Source: Hydrogenophilus sp.
GTDB lineage: Bacteria > Pseudomonadota > Gammaproteobacteria > Burkholderiales > Thiobacillaceae
Direction of reading: 5' to 3'
Assembly: GCA_020725265.1 (NCBI GenBank)
Contig: DYFK01000001.1
Span: forward strand, 228,969-292,968
DNA: 64,000 bases
Positions 56,333 to 63,328 of this stretch are shown here, in pieces. How positions within the stretch are numbered: position 1 is the first letter of the stretch; each line of letters opens with the position of its first letter. Below the pieces are notes generated by a model. That model was not told the DNA's origin and did not search any database. It worked only from the letters and a program-made list of their open reading frames with translations. Position numbers and translations under genes: made by a program.

Positions 56333-56866
56333 ATGGCCACCCACCTCCTCCTCCGGAAAATCCTCAAGACCGGCATCGTTTCCGAGCCGGCGCCCGCCGC
56401 CGATCCCGACCAGCGCGTCCGGGAACAGGCGCTGCACGCGGAAATCCTCAAGGTGTTCGGCCAGGCGGTCGCGATCCGTCATGTCGACGCCGGTTCCTGC
56501 AATGGCTGCGAGCTGGAAATCCATGCCCTCAACGGCCCCCACTACAACATCGAGGGCCTGGGCGTGAAGTTCGCGGCCAGCCCCCGGCATGTCGACGTGC
56601 TGCTGGTGACCGGGCCGGTGTCCCGTCACCTGGAGACGGCGCTGAAACGCACTTACGAGGCGACACCGGAACCGAAATGGGTGGTGGCGATGGGCGATTG
56701 CGGATGTGGTCGTGGCGAGATCGGCGGCCTGTTCGGCCCCGGCTACGCCACCGTCGGCAGGGTCGCCGAGGTGATTCCGGTGGATGTCGAGGTGCCCGGT
56801 TGCCCGCCCACGCCCACCGCGCTGTTGCAGGGCATTCTGGCGGCGGTCGGCGGCGTCGGGAAATAA
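56333..56866 (+). CDS. HyfI/NuoB-like small subunit with one 4Fe-4S cluster
   Basis: A 177-residue protein related to NuoB/HycG. C56 and C59 (AGSCNGCELEI), C123/C125 (GDCGCGRG) and C157 (VPGCPPTP) supply the ligands of the N2-type proximal cluster, so an electron path exists although the large subunit lacks nickel. RHVDVLLVTGP and LLQGILAAVGG are family-typical. It is the last gene of the operon; no HyfA, HyfD or HyfH homologue is present. The leader (56281-56332) has three ACTCTCC heptamers. Confidence 0.9.
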   Translation: MATHLLLRKILKTGIVSEPAPAADPDQRVREQALHAEILKVFGQAVAIRHVDAGSCNGCELEIHALNGPHYNIEGLGVKFAASPRHVDVLLVTGPVSRHLETALKRTYEATPEPKWVVAMGDCGCGRGEIGGLFGPGYATVGRVAEVIPVDVEVPGCPPTPTALLQGILAAVGGVGK

Positions 56867-56881
56867 CCCCGGGATAGAAAG

Positions 56882-56908
56882 GAAACGGCCGCGTGGGCGG
56901 CCGTTTCG
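56882..56908. terminator. Hairpin between the hyf-like operon and dksA
   Basis: GAAACGGCCGC with GCGGCCGTTTC as arms and a short loop, in a convergent gap. T runs are short on both sides, so efficiency is uncertain. Confidence 0.6.
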
Positions 56909-56944
56909 TCACGCGCGGCGGGATCGCCGCGATCATGCGCCGGA

Positions 56945-57685
56945 TCAGTCGGCGTACAGCTTTTCCATGCGTTCGTGTTTTTCCTGGGCCTCGATCGACA
57001 GTTCCGCGGTCGGCCGCGCCAGCAGGCGGGGCAGGCCGATCGGCTCGCCGGTTTCCAGGCAGTAGCCGTATTCGCCTTCCTCGATGCGCGCCAGCGAAGC
57101 GTTGATCTTCTTGAGCAGCTTGCGCTCACGATCGCGCACGCGCTGTTCAAGCAGGTTCTCTTCCTCGACCGTGGCGCGGTCGTTGGGGTCGGCGAAGACC
57201 TCGTTCTCCTTCAGGTGCTCGCCGGTTTCGCGGGCGTTTTCCAGGATTTCGTCGCGCATCGCGATCAGCTTGGCCTTGAAATAGGCGAGCTGGGCATCGT
57301 TCATGTAGTCGGCTTCGGCCATCGCCAGCAATTCGCTATCGGTGCTGGGCATGCCGGTGAATTTCTTGCCAGTGGTCTTGGCGGCGGCCTTGGCCGGGGC
57401 GGGAGCTTGCGTCTTGGCTTGCGGTTTCATGGTCTTGGTGGTGGGTTGATCGGTTGCCTTCCGGGCTGTCGCCGTCTGGGGCGCGGTGGATTTCGCGGAC
57501 TTTTCGGCGGGCTTCGTGGGTTTCGGCGTGGTTTTCAAGGAGGGCTTCGCCGCGGTCTTGGCCGGAGCGGTCGGCTTGGCCGGCGGACTCGTCTCCTTGG
57601 CGGCCTTGCCGGTTCCGGTCCGGGTCGGTTTGCCCGGGTCTTTCGTCGCGCTCTTGCTCACTGATTTCGAGCTTGCTGTTGCCAC
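56945..57685 (-). CDS. dksA: DksA-family RNA polymerase-binding protein with long basic N-terminal extension
   Basis: A 246-residue protein. The GTG at 57685 is chosen because GGAGG precedes it by eight bases. Residues about 1-105 are a Lys/Ala/Pro/Thr-rich extension resembling histone-H1-like tails. Residues about 115-246 are DksA: coiled coil with DPNDRATVEEE at the tip (the Asp pair that enters the polymerase secondary channel) and a zinc-finger region where only one of four cysteines remains (EYGYCLETGEPIG, then ELSIEAQ). It is thus a zinc-independent form. With ppGpp it reprograms rRNA and stress promoters. Confidence 0.9.
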   Translation of the reverse strand: MATASSKSVSKSATKDPGKPTRTGTGKAAKETSPPAKPTAPAKTAAKPSLKTTPKPTKPAEKSAKSTAPQTATARKATDQPTTKTMKPQAKTQAPAPAKAAAKTTGKKFTGMPSTDSELLAMAEADYMNDAQLAYFKAKLIAMRDEILENARETGEHLKENEVFADPNDRATVEEENLLEQRVRDRERKLLKKINASLARIEEGEYGYCLETGEPIGLPRLLARPTAELSIEAQEKHERMEKLYAD

Positions 57686-57744
57686 GATCGATTCCTCCGT
57701 CGTTGACGCCGCACGCAAAAAATTAGCGGCGGATTATGCCACGT

Positions 57745-58821
57745 TCAGCCCAGGTAAATACCCAGAGGGTCATTCGGGTCGATTCCGTCCATGAACGGCT
57801 TGCGGCGTTCGCTGTGGGTGACCTGATACATGCAGCCCATCCAGTTGCCGATCACAGCTTCGGCGGTATCGTGCCAGGTGTTGTCCAGATGCGGCGCGAC
57901 TAGGGTCTCCGGGAACTCCGGCGCAGGTTCGCCACGCCCGGCCGCGGCCAGCAGACGGTCGCGCCATTCCAGCAGGATGGCCTGTTCGCGCGGGCGCAAG
58001 TAATTGTCCGGAAACGGCGGGAAAGTCGGCAGCCGGCCCTGGGCGTGCAGCAGCGCGTCGCGCTTGTATTCCTTGAGCAGGGAAATGGTGTCGTACTCCG
58101 GGTGGCCCTGGAAGAACACCATGCGCAGGCCGTCGTGGCTGGTCGCGAGATGCACGCCGACCTCCTCGCTTTCGACCAGCACGCGCAGGCCGGCGGCCTC
58201 GAACTGGGCGCGCGAGACGTCGTTCCAGCGCGAATGCGGCACATCGAAGCGGGTATTGACGTCGGCCACCAGCGGATGCCGGCTGTCCAGTACCCGGTGC
58301 GAATACACGCCCCAGCGCTTGACCGGCTGACGGACGCGCGGCTGGCCGTGGCGGAAGTGCATGACCGCGTGCGTGGCCAGGCAGGACAACAGCGTGGTGG
58401 TGACGTTCTCCCAGGCCCATTCGATGACTTCGCCGAGCGGCTCCCAGAACGGCTCCTTCGACAGATCCTCGCCGGTGACGTTGGCGCCGGTGATGATCAG
58501 GGCATCGAGCCCGTCCTCGCGAATCCGCGCGAACGGTTCGTAATAGCGATCGATGTGCGCGCGCGCCTTGTCGCCGCGCGGCAGCGCGTCAAGCGTGAAC
58601 GGGTGCACGTAGAACTGGGCGATCGGGTTGCTTTCGCCAACCAGCCGGAAAAACTGGCGCTCGGTCGCCTCCAGGGCGGCGTCCGGCATCATGTTCAGCA
58701 GGCCGATATGGAGTTCGCGGATGTCCTGGCGCGCCGCGCGCTCTTCCGGCAGCACGATGGTGGTGCCGGCCGCCTTCAGGCGTTGCAGGGTGGGCAGGTC
58801 GTTGTGGGCGACGATGGGCAT
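57745..58821 (-). CDS. metA: Homoserine O-acyltransferase, MetA family
   Basis: A 358-residue MetA/MetAS protein for the first step of methionine synthesis from homoserine. C147 in LLSCLATHAVMHF is the acyl-accepting nucleophile, and the His/Glu of FQGHPEYDTISL complete the site. LHIGLLNMMPDAALEATERQF is the N-terminal signature. Succinyl versus acetyl preference cannot be settled by eye. It is 59 bases upstream of dksA on the same strand. No SAM riboswitch was found in its leader. Confidence 0.93.
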   Translation of the reverse strand: MPIVAHNDLPTLQRLKAAGTTIVLPEERAARQDIRELHIGLLNMMPDAALEATERQFFRLVGESNPIAQFYVHPFTLDALPRGDKARAHIDRYYEPFARIREDGLDALIITGANVTGEDLSKEPFWEPLGEVIEWAWENVTTTLLSCLATHAVMHFRHGQPRVRQPVKRWGVYSHRVLDSRHPLVADVNTRFDVPHSRWNDVSRAQFEAAGLRVLVESEEVGVHLATSHDGLRMVFFQGHPEYDTISLLKEYKRDALLHAQGRLPTFPPFPDNYLRPREQAILLEWRDRLLAAAGRGEPAPEFPETLVAPHLDNTWHDTAEAVIGNWMGCMYQVTHSERRKPFMDGIDPNDPLGIYLG

Positions 58822-58993
58822 GAAACTCTCCGGATGGGCGGATTCGTCAAGGCGGCAATGCTACCGGCATGCCGGCGCGACGCCCATCCGCCGGCGCGTC
58901 ACCGGTACGGACCGCAGCCGACGAAAGGTAGGGATTGCACGACGAACGGTGTCGCGTTACCGTGCGCGCTCCACATCCCTAATGGAGTTCCCG

Positions 58994-59542
58994 ATGCGCG
59001 CGCCCTCCCGCTCCTTGCTGTTCCTCGGTGCCATGCTGGCTTCCGGCGCCGCCCTCGCCCAGCAACCGCCCGGCTGGCAGATCGGCTGGGGGGTCGCGGC
59101 GGTGCCGCTGAGTCCCTGGGCCAGCGCGCTGATCGCGGTGCTGCTGGCCATCGCCGCCTATGCGTTCATGAAGCGTCGCGCGCGCGACGGCTTCATGGTC
59201 CTGCTCGGTGGCGCGCTCGCGGCCGGTCTGCTGGTCGACGCCGGCCAACTGGCCCGCGCGGTCGGTTACGACTTCACCATCGAAAGCAGTTCGGGCACGC
59301 AGTTCGTCAGTTGCGGGCTGCTCCAACCCGGTGCCGCCGGCTTGGCGAACGCGCATGCGCAGGAAGTGCTCGGACCGGTGGTGGGCACCGACGTGACCAC
59401 CACCATCAACGCGGTGACGCCGGTCAACTGGGGTGGGATGACACCGCCGCCGCTGACCGGTGACGGCGTCTGCGTGCCGGGCCTGAAGCTGTCGCCGGGT
59501 CAGAGCTGTGTGTTGCCCTGTGATAGCGGCCAGGAAGTCTGA
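58994..59542 (+). CDS. Exported protein with an internal PEP-CTERM-like (midcut-by-XrtH-like) segment
   Basis: A 182-residue protein with TGGAG six bases before the ATG. A signal peptide ends near ALA-QQ. Residues about 35-65 read AVPLSPWASALIAVLLAIAA and then YAFMKRRAR: a VPLxPW motif, a hydrophobic helix and a basic stop, as in exosortase sorting signals, but placed in the middle. The remaining 115 residues, after a second hydrophobic stretch, hold four cysteines near the end (VSCGLL, GVCVPGL, SCVLPCDSG). This layout resembles the midcut-by-XrtH family. No exosortase gene is in the window. Confidence 0.5.
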   Translation: MRAPSRSLLFLGAMLASGAALAQQPPGWQIGWGVAAVPLSPWASALIAVLLAIAAYAFMKRRARDGFMVLLGGALAAGLLVDAGQLARAVGYDFTIESSSGTQFVSCGLLQPGAAGLANAHAQEVLGPVVGTDVTTTINAVTPVNWGGMTPPPLTGDGVCVPGLKLSPGQSCVLPCDSGQEV

Positions 59543-59558
59543 CCTTCCATCACCCTCG

Positions 59559-59587
59559 AATGCCGGCGCTAGCCGGCATTTTCATTT
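59559..59587 (+). terminator. Intrinsic terminator after the exported-protein gene
   Basis: AATGCCGGC-GCTA-GCCGGCATT stem followed by TTCATTT. Its right end reaches the stop region of the convergent ATPase gene and may serve both. Confidence 0.75.
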
Positions 59588-60430
59588 CTGGCGGGCGATG
59601 GCGGCTTCGATCAGCGCCAGGAAATCCGCCTCGCCGCGTACCCGCGCCACTTCCTCCGAAGTCACGGTATAACCGTGCGGGCCAGCGATCGCCTGGTAGC
59701 GCGGCACGCGCGAATGGAACAGGCGCGGGAAGATCCAGCGGGTGAAATCGTCCGGTTCGATCTGGGCGACGAATTCGACGCCCTTCTCGGCCATGTAGAC
59801 CGGCAGATGCTCGGCCAGGAAGGCGGGCCGGTAGTAGAGCGGCTTGGGATCGCTCTGCGCGCGCCGGATCAGGGTGTCTTCCTCGTCGCGGGTGGTCACC
59901 TGGATGTACAGGATCAGCGTGTGCTCGGCGAGCAGGTCGATGACGCCATCGTCGTCCAGTTCGCACAGGCTGCCACCGACGTCGTTGACGAAGTGGTGGT
60001 AGCCGTAGATTTCCCGGGCCTTGCGGATGAACTCCGGAACATCCTTCATGGCCGCGATCTCGGCCTCCCGGTACAACGCCTGGCGACGGCTGAATTCGGC
60101 CAGTGCCAAGCCGTCGAAATCCGGGTTGCCGAGCTTGCCGACGAAGGACATGACCGGCCCCAGATCCTGGATCTTGATGTTGTTGCGGATGTCGATCCAG
60201 TCGTTGCGCAACAGCTCGCGCAGGAACGGCACGCGCATCGCCTGCTGCTTGATCAGATCGAGGATCGGTTCGTCCAGATAGCGGGTGCCGATGCGGTAAT
60301 CGCCGGAATAATGGAACCAGTCATGCCGGCGCAGCAGGCTGGAGATGTAGGTCTTGCCGACGCCGGACATGCCCAGCAGGGTGATGCGCTTGGTCGGCCA
60401 GGCGCGAAACGATTCGGGCGTGAATTTCAT
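59582..60430 (-). CDS. P-loop ATPase/kinase-like protein of unknown function
   Basis: A 282-residue soluble protein with a Walker A GMSGVGKT at 20-27, directly followed by a shikimate-kinase-like turn. HYSGDYRIGTRYLDEPI, FVNDVGGSLCELDDDGV and a C-terminal helical part are distinctive, but I cannot assign a reaction. It is complete and has no signal or membrane segment. Divergent from hemP, with the Fur box in the shared upstream region. Confidence 0.7.
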   Translation of the reverse strand: MKFTPESFRAWPTKRITLLGMSGVGKTYISSLLRRHDWFHYSGDYRIGTRYLDEPILDLIKQQAMRVPFLRELLRNDWIDIRNNIKIQDLGPVMSFVGKLGNPDFDGLALAEFSRRQALYREAEIAAMKDVPEFIRKAREIYGYHHFVNDVGGSLCELDDDGVIDLLAEHTLILYIQVTTRDEEDTLIRRAQSDPKPLYYRPAFLAEHLPVYMAEKGVEFVAQIEPDDFTRWIFPRLFHSRVPRYQAIAGPHGYTVTSEEVARVRGEADFLALIEAAIARQK

Positions 60431-60533
60431 CGGCGCGATCCGCGTGTGGTCTGTGAAGGGACAGCGAGTTTACCCGCCCGCGCGCCACTCGTCGGCACCC
60501 GGACATTCGCATCCATGCATCACTGCTTGCATT

Positions 60534-60548
60534 TGAGAATTGTTCTCA
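60534..60548. promoter_or_regulatory. Fur box upstream of hemP
   Basis: TGAGAA-TTG-TTCTCA, perfect arms, the 7-1-7 type core of Fur boxes in betaproteobacteria, 15 bases before the hemP ATG. It predicts iron repression of the whole hemP-tonB-exbB unit. Confidence 0.75.
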
Positions 60549-60562
60549 GTAGTATCGCGCCC

Positions 60563-60739
60563 ATGAATCCGATCCCGTGCCCCACCCGACCCCAGGAATC
60601 CAGCCCGACCGCGCCGCGACCGGTGGCGATCGACGCCAGGTCGTTGTTCGGGCGGCAGCCGGTGGTGATGATCGAGCATGCCGGCGAGCGCTACCTGTTG
60701 CGCGTGACCCGCAACGGCAAGCTGATCCTGACCAAGTGA
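60563..60739 (+). CDS. hemP: Hemin uptake protein HemP (first copy)
   Basis: A 58-residue protein with a disordered Pro-rich start and the family core LFGRQPVVMIEHAGERYLLR followed by VTRNGKLILTK. HemP proteins are needed for haem/siderophore gene expression in some betaproteobacteria and plant-associated bacteria, possibly as a regulator; the mechanism is unsettled. First gene after the Fur box. A paralogue lies at 62452-62637. Confidence 0.9.
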   Translation: MNPIPCPTRPQESSPTAPRPVAIDARSLFGRQPVVMIEHAGERYLLRVTRNGKLILTK

Positions 60740-60854
60740 TCCGGACCCGGTAATACCCGCCGCCTCGCGCGGCAGCGCCAGCCAGGGGGCCTCTCCGCCC
60801 CGGTAGCCAGCCAGAGAACCCGTTTTCCCAGGCCCTTACCGCGAGGAGATATCC

Positions 60855-61112
60855 ATGCGCGCAAACGTTGTACCCGCCTATCCGCCGGCCGCCGGCGTGT
60901 CCGGTCAGCCGTCGCCCGCCTCGATGACCCTGGCGGTCGGCGGCATGGACCATCTGCTGCGCTATCTGCTGACCGGCTGCGCGCATTCCAGTCACGTCGC
61001 CGCCCGGTTGTTCTCGACCCTGTCCGAACACCGCGATCTCGACGCCGAAACCCGCGACCTGTGCGACCACCTGTGCCAGGCGCTGGAATCCGGCGCGCTG
61101 GCGAGGAACTGA
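60855..61112 (+). CDS. Small hypothetical protein in the hemP-tonB unit
   Basis: An 85-residue protein with GAGGAG seven bases before its ATG, so translation is well supported. The N-terminal 30 residues are Pro/Ala-rich; the rest is helical (GGMDHLLRYLLTGCAHSSHVAA, then LSEHRDLDAETRDLCDHLCQ) with three cysteines and several histidines that could bind iron or haem. No family recognised. It ends two bases before the DUF2325 gene. Confidence 0.7.
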   Translation: MRANVVPAYPPAAGVSGQPSPASMTLAVGGMDHLLRYLLTGCAHSSHVAARLFSTLSEHRDLDAETRDLCDHLCQALESGALARN

Positions 61113-61114
61113 GC

Positions 61115-62455
61115 ATGTGCGCGTCCACGCCTCCCTCCGGCCTGCTCGGCCGCCTGATCCGCGCCTCGATCGCCGGCGCCGATCCGATGTCGGCCGTCGA
61201 AACCACCACCGGCCCCGTCGAGACCACGCCGGTCGCCGACCCCAAGCCCGCCGGCCCACGCCGACGGCGCAAGCTCTGGGAGCTGGAAGAGAAATATCAC
61301 TGCCCGGTGGTGGGCACCTGCCTGAGCATCGAGGAAATCAAGAAGATCGCGCGCAAGAACGGCTTCGCCGGCCACGCCTTCGACGAATACCGGTTGCACG
61401 TCGAGGCGGTCTCGGTGTCCTGCGCGCGCAATCCCGCCTCCGAAGCCATGCAGCGCCTGCTCGACCGCAAGTTCAACCTCGCCATCACCCGCTTCGAGCG
61501 CGCCCGCGCCGACGCCGAGGTGCTGGCGCTCTGGCGGGAGAGCCTGGAACGCGGCGAGGTGGCCGGCCCGATGTGGGCGACCCTGTCGCACAAGGCCGCC
61601 AGCCCCGCCACCCGTCACAAGGTCTATGCCGACGTGCACATGCTGTCGCACCAGGTCGGCGCCGGCCAGGCCGCCGACCTGCGCCGCCGTGAATGGCTGG
61701 AGCGCGAACGCGGGCAACTGCTCGCGGATGTCGCCGGGTTGCGCGAGGGCCAGCGCCGTCAGGCCGAATCGCTGCGCGAACTGGAACTGGCCCATACCGC
61801 CGCGCTGGAACAGAACGCGCATCTGGCGCCGCTGCTTCAACGCGTGCGCGAACTCGAATCCGGCCAGGCCATGGTCGCCATCGGCCAGCGCCTGATGCTG
61901 GCCGAGGTCCAGGCCGGCCGCGCGCGCGAACTGGAAAACCGCGTGCGCGCGCTGGAAGAACGGGTCGCCGTGCTGCGCGCCGACAAGGCCCGGCTTGCCC
62001 GGGAGCTGGAGGAAGTCAGCGGCGAACGCGACGCGCTCGAACGGCTGTGTCTGGTCGAAGCACCCGTGGCCGATTGCGTGGGCGATTGTTCGGCCTGCGC
62101 CGAGCCGCTGCGGGGCCGCTGCGTGCTCTGTGTCGGCGGTCGCGCGCCGTTGTTGCCCCAGTACCGCCAGCTCGCCGAGCGGCTAGGCGTGCGTCTGCTG
62201 CATCACGACGGCGGCCGCGAGGAAGCGTTGTCGCGCCTGCCCGACCTGCTCGCCGCCTCCGACGCGGTGATCTGTCCGACCGACTGCGTCGGCCATCTCG
62301 CCTATTACCAGCTCAAGAAACATTGCAAACAGACCGGCAAGCCGTGCCTGCTGCCCAAGAGCTCGGGCGTGGCCAGTTTCGCCGCCGCCCTGACCCGGCT
62401 GGCCGAAGGTCAGGCCGACCTTGCCGAAATCATTCCGGAAAGTCCCGGCAAATGA
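61115..62455 (+). CDS. DUF2325 protein with central coiled coil
   Basis: A 446-residue protein. Residues about 50-170 form a conserved helical part (KYHCPVVGTCLSIEEIKKIA), about 180-330 a long coiled coil, and about 345-440 the DUF2325 domain (VLCVGGRAPLLPQYRQLAE, DAVICPTDCVGHLAYYQLKK). Cysteine pairs at VADCVGDCSACAEPLRGRC may bind metal. Function is unknown; co-occurrence with hemP/tonB points to iron or haem homeostasis. Its stop overlaps the second hemP by ATGA. Confidence 0.8.
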   Translation: MCASTPPSGLLGRLIRASIAGADPMSAVETTTGPVETTPVADPKPAGPRRRRKLWELEEKYHCPVVGTCLSIEEIKKIARKNGFAGHAFDEYRLHVEAVSVSCARNPASEAMQRLLDRKFNLAITRFERARADAEVLALWRESLERGEVAGPMWATLSHKAASPATRHKVYADVHMLSHQVGAGQAADLRRREWLERERGQLLADVAGLREGQRRQAESLRELELAHTAALEQNAHLAPLLQRVRELESGQAMVAIGQRLMLAEVQAGRARELENRVRALEERVAVLRADKARLARELEEVSGERDALERLCLVEAPVADCVGDCSACAEPLRGRCVLCVGGRAPLLPQYRQLAERLGVRLLHHDGGREEALSRLPDLLAASDAVICPTDCVGHLAYYQLKKHCKQTGKPCLLPKSSGVASFAAALTRLAEGQADLAEIIPESPGK

Positions 62456-62637
62456 CCGACCCCTCCCGCGCCAGCCCCGAGACGAAGACCGCGCCGGCAA
62501 CCCCGGCCGTCGCGTCCATGCCAGCCCTGGCCAGCGAAACCCTGTTCGCCGGCCGCAAGGAAGTGGTGATCCGCCACGATGGCCATGACTATCGGTTGCG
62601 CATCACCCGCCAGAACAAACTGATTCTCACCAAATGA
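62452..62637 (+). CDS. hemP: Hemin uptake protein HemP (second copy)
   Basis: A 61-residue paralogue of the first HemP: LFAGRKEVVIRHDGHDYRLR followed by ITRQNKLILTK. The core is conserved while the N-terminal tail differs completely. Coupled by ATGA overlaps to DUF2325 upstream and tonB downstream, so it is translated with the energy-transducing genes. Confidence 0.9.
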   Translation: MTDPSRASPETKTAPATPAVASMPALASETLFAGRKEVVIRHDGHDYRLRITRQNKLILTK

Positions 62638-63323
62638 TCCCGTACGCCGAATCACGCGCCGATTGGCGCGGCATCGCCGTGGTCGTCGCCATCCACGGCC
62701 TGATCCTGTTCGCCCTGTTGAGCATGGAGCCGGTGGCCAGGGCGATCGGCCTCCAGCAACCGCTGATGGCCAGCCTGATCTCACCGCCGGCGCCGGAACC
62801 CGAGGAAAAGCCGAAACCGCTGCCGCCCAAGCCGCGCGTGGAACCGCCACCGAAGCCGTTGCCGCCGCCACCCATCCTGAGCGCGCCGGAAGAAGCGCCG
62901 GCGCCGGTGGTGGTGGCGCCACCGCCGCCGGAACCGGCGCCGGTGCCGGTGGTGCTGCCGCCACCGACGCCCGCCCCGGAAAAACCGGTGACCGCCGCCG
63001 CGCCCCCGGCACCGCCGGCGGCACCGCGCCCGGAGCCGGTGCAACCGCCACGCTTCGATGCCGACTACCTGGACAACCCGGCGCCCGCCTACCCGGCGCT
63101 GTCCCGGCGCATGGGCGAGCAGGGCCGGGTGCTGCTGCGCGTCTACGTGCTTGCCGACGGCAATGCCGGCCAGGTCGAAATCCGCGAGTCGAGCGGTTAC
63201 GAACGACTCGATCGCGCCGCCCGCGACACCGTCGCCCGCTGGCGATTCGTCCCCGCCCGCCAGGGCGACAAGGCGGTCGCCGGCTGGGTTCTGGTTCCCG
63301 TTTCATTCAGTCTGAGGAGTTGA
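62634..63323 (+). CDS. tonB: Energy transducer TonB
   Basis: A 229-residue TonB. N-terminal membrane anchor (about 12-34), a Pro/Glu/Lys-rich periplasm-spanning stretch (about 48-135), and a C-terminal TonB domain with PAPAYPALSRRMGEQGRVLLRV (split here: PAPAYPALSRRM and GEQGRVLLRVYV), SSGYERLDRAARDTVARWRF. It passes proton-motive energy from ExbB/ExbD to receptors such as the copper receptor of this window. Confidence 0.95.
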   Translation: MIPYAESRADWRGIAVVVAIHGLILFALLSMEPVARAIGLQQPLMASLISPPAPEPEEKPKPLPPKPRVEPPPKPLPPPPILSAPEEAPAPVVVAPPPPEPAPVPVVLPPPTPAPEKPVTAAAPPAPPAAPRPEPVQPPRFDADYLDNPAPAYPALSRRMGEQGRVLLRVYVLADGNAGQVEIRESSGYERLDRAARDTVARWRFVPARQGDKAVAGWVLVPVSFSLRS

Positions 63324-63328
63324 TTCAC

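Noticed and set aside
54718-56866. Functional group 4 [NiFe] hydrogenase or formate hydrogenlyase
   Set aside because: The large subunit lacks the first CxxC (SGDS instead) and has no cysteine at its C-terminus. No maturation protease or formate dehydrogenase gene is nearby.
58822-58993. SAM riboswitch or other metabolite switch upstream of metA
   Set aside because: The leader has no recognisable SAM-type core or terminator/antiterminator pair.
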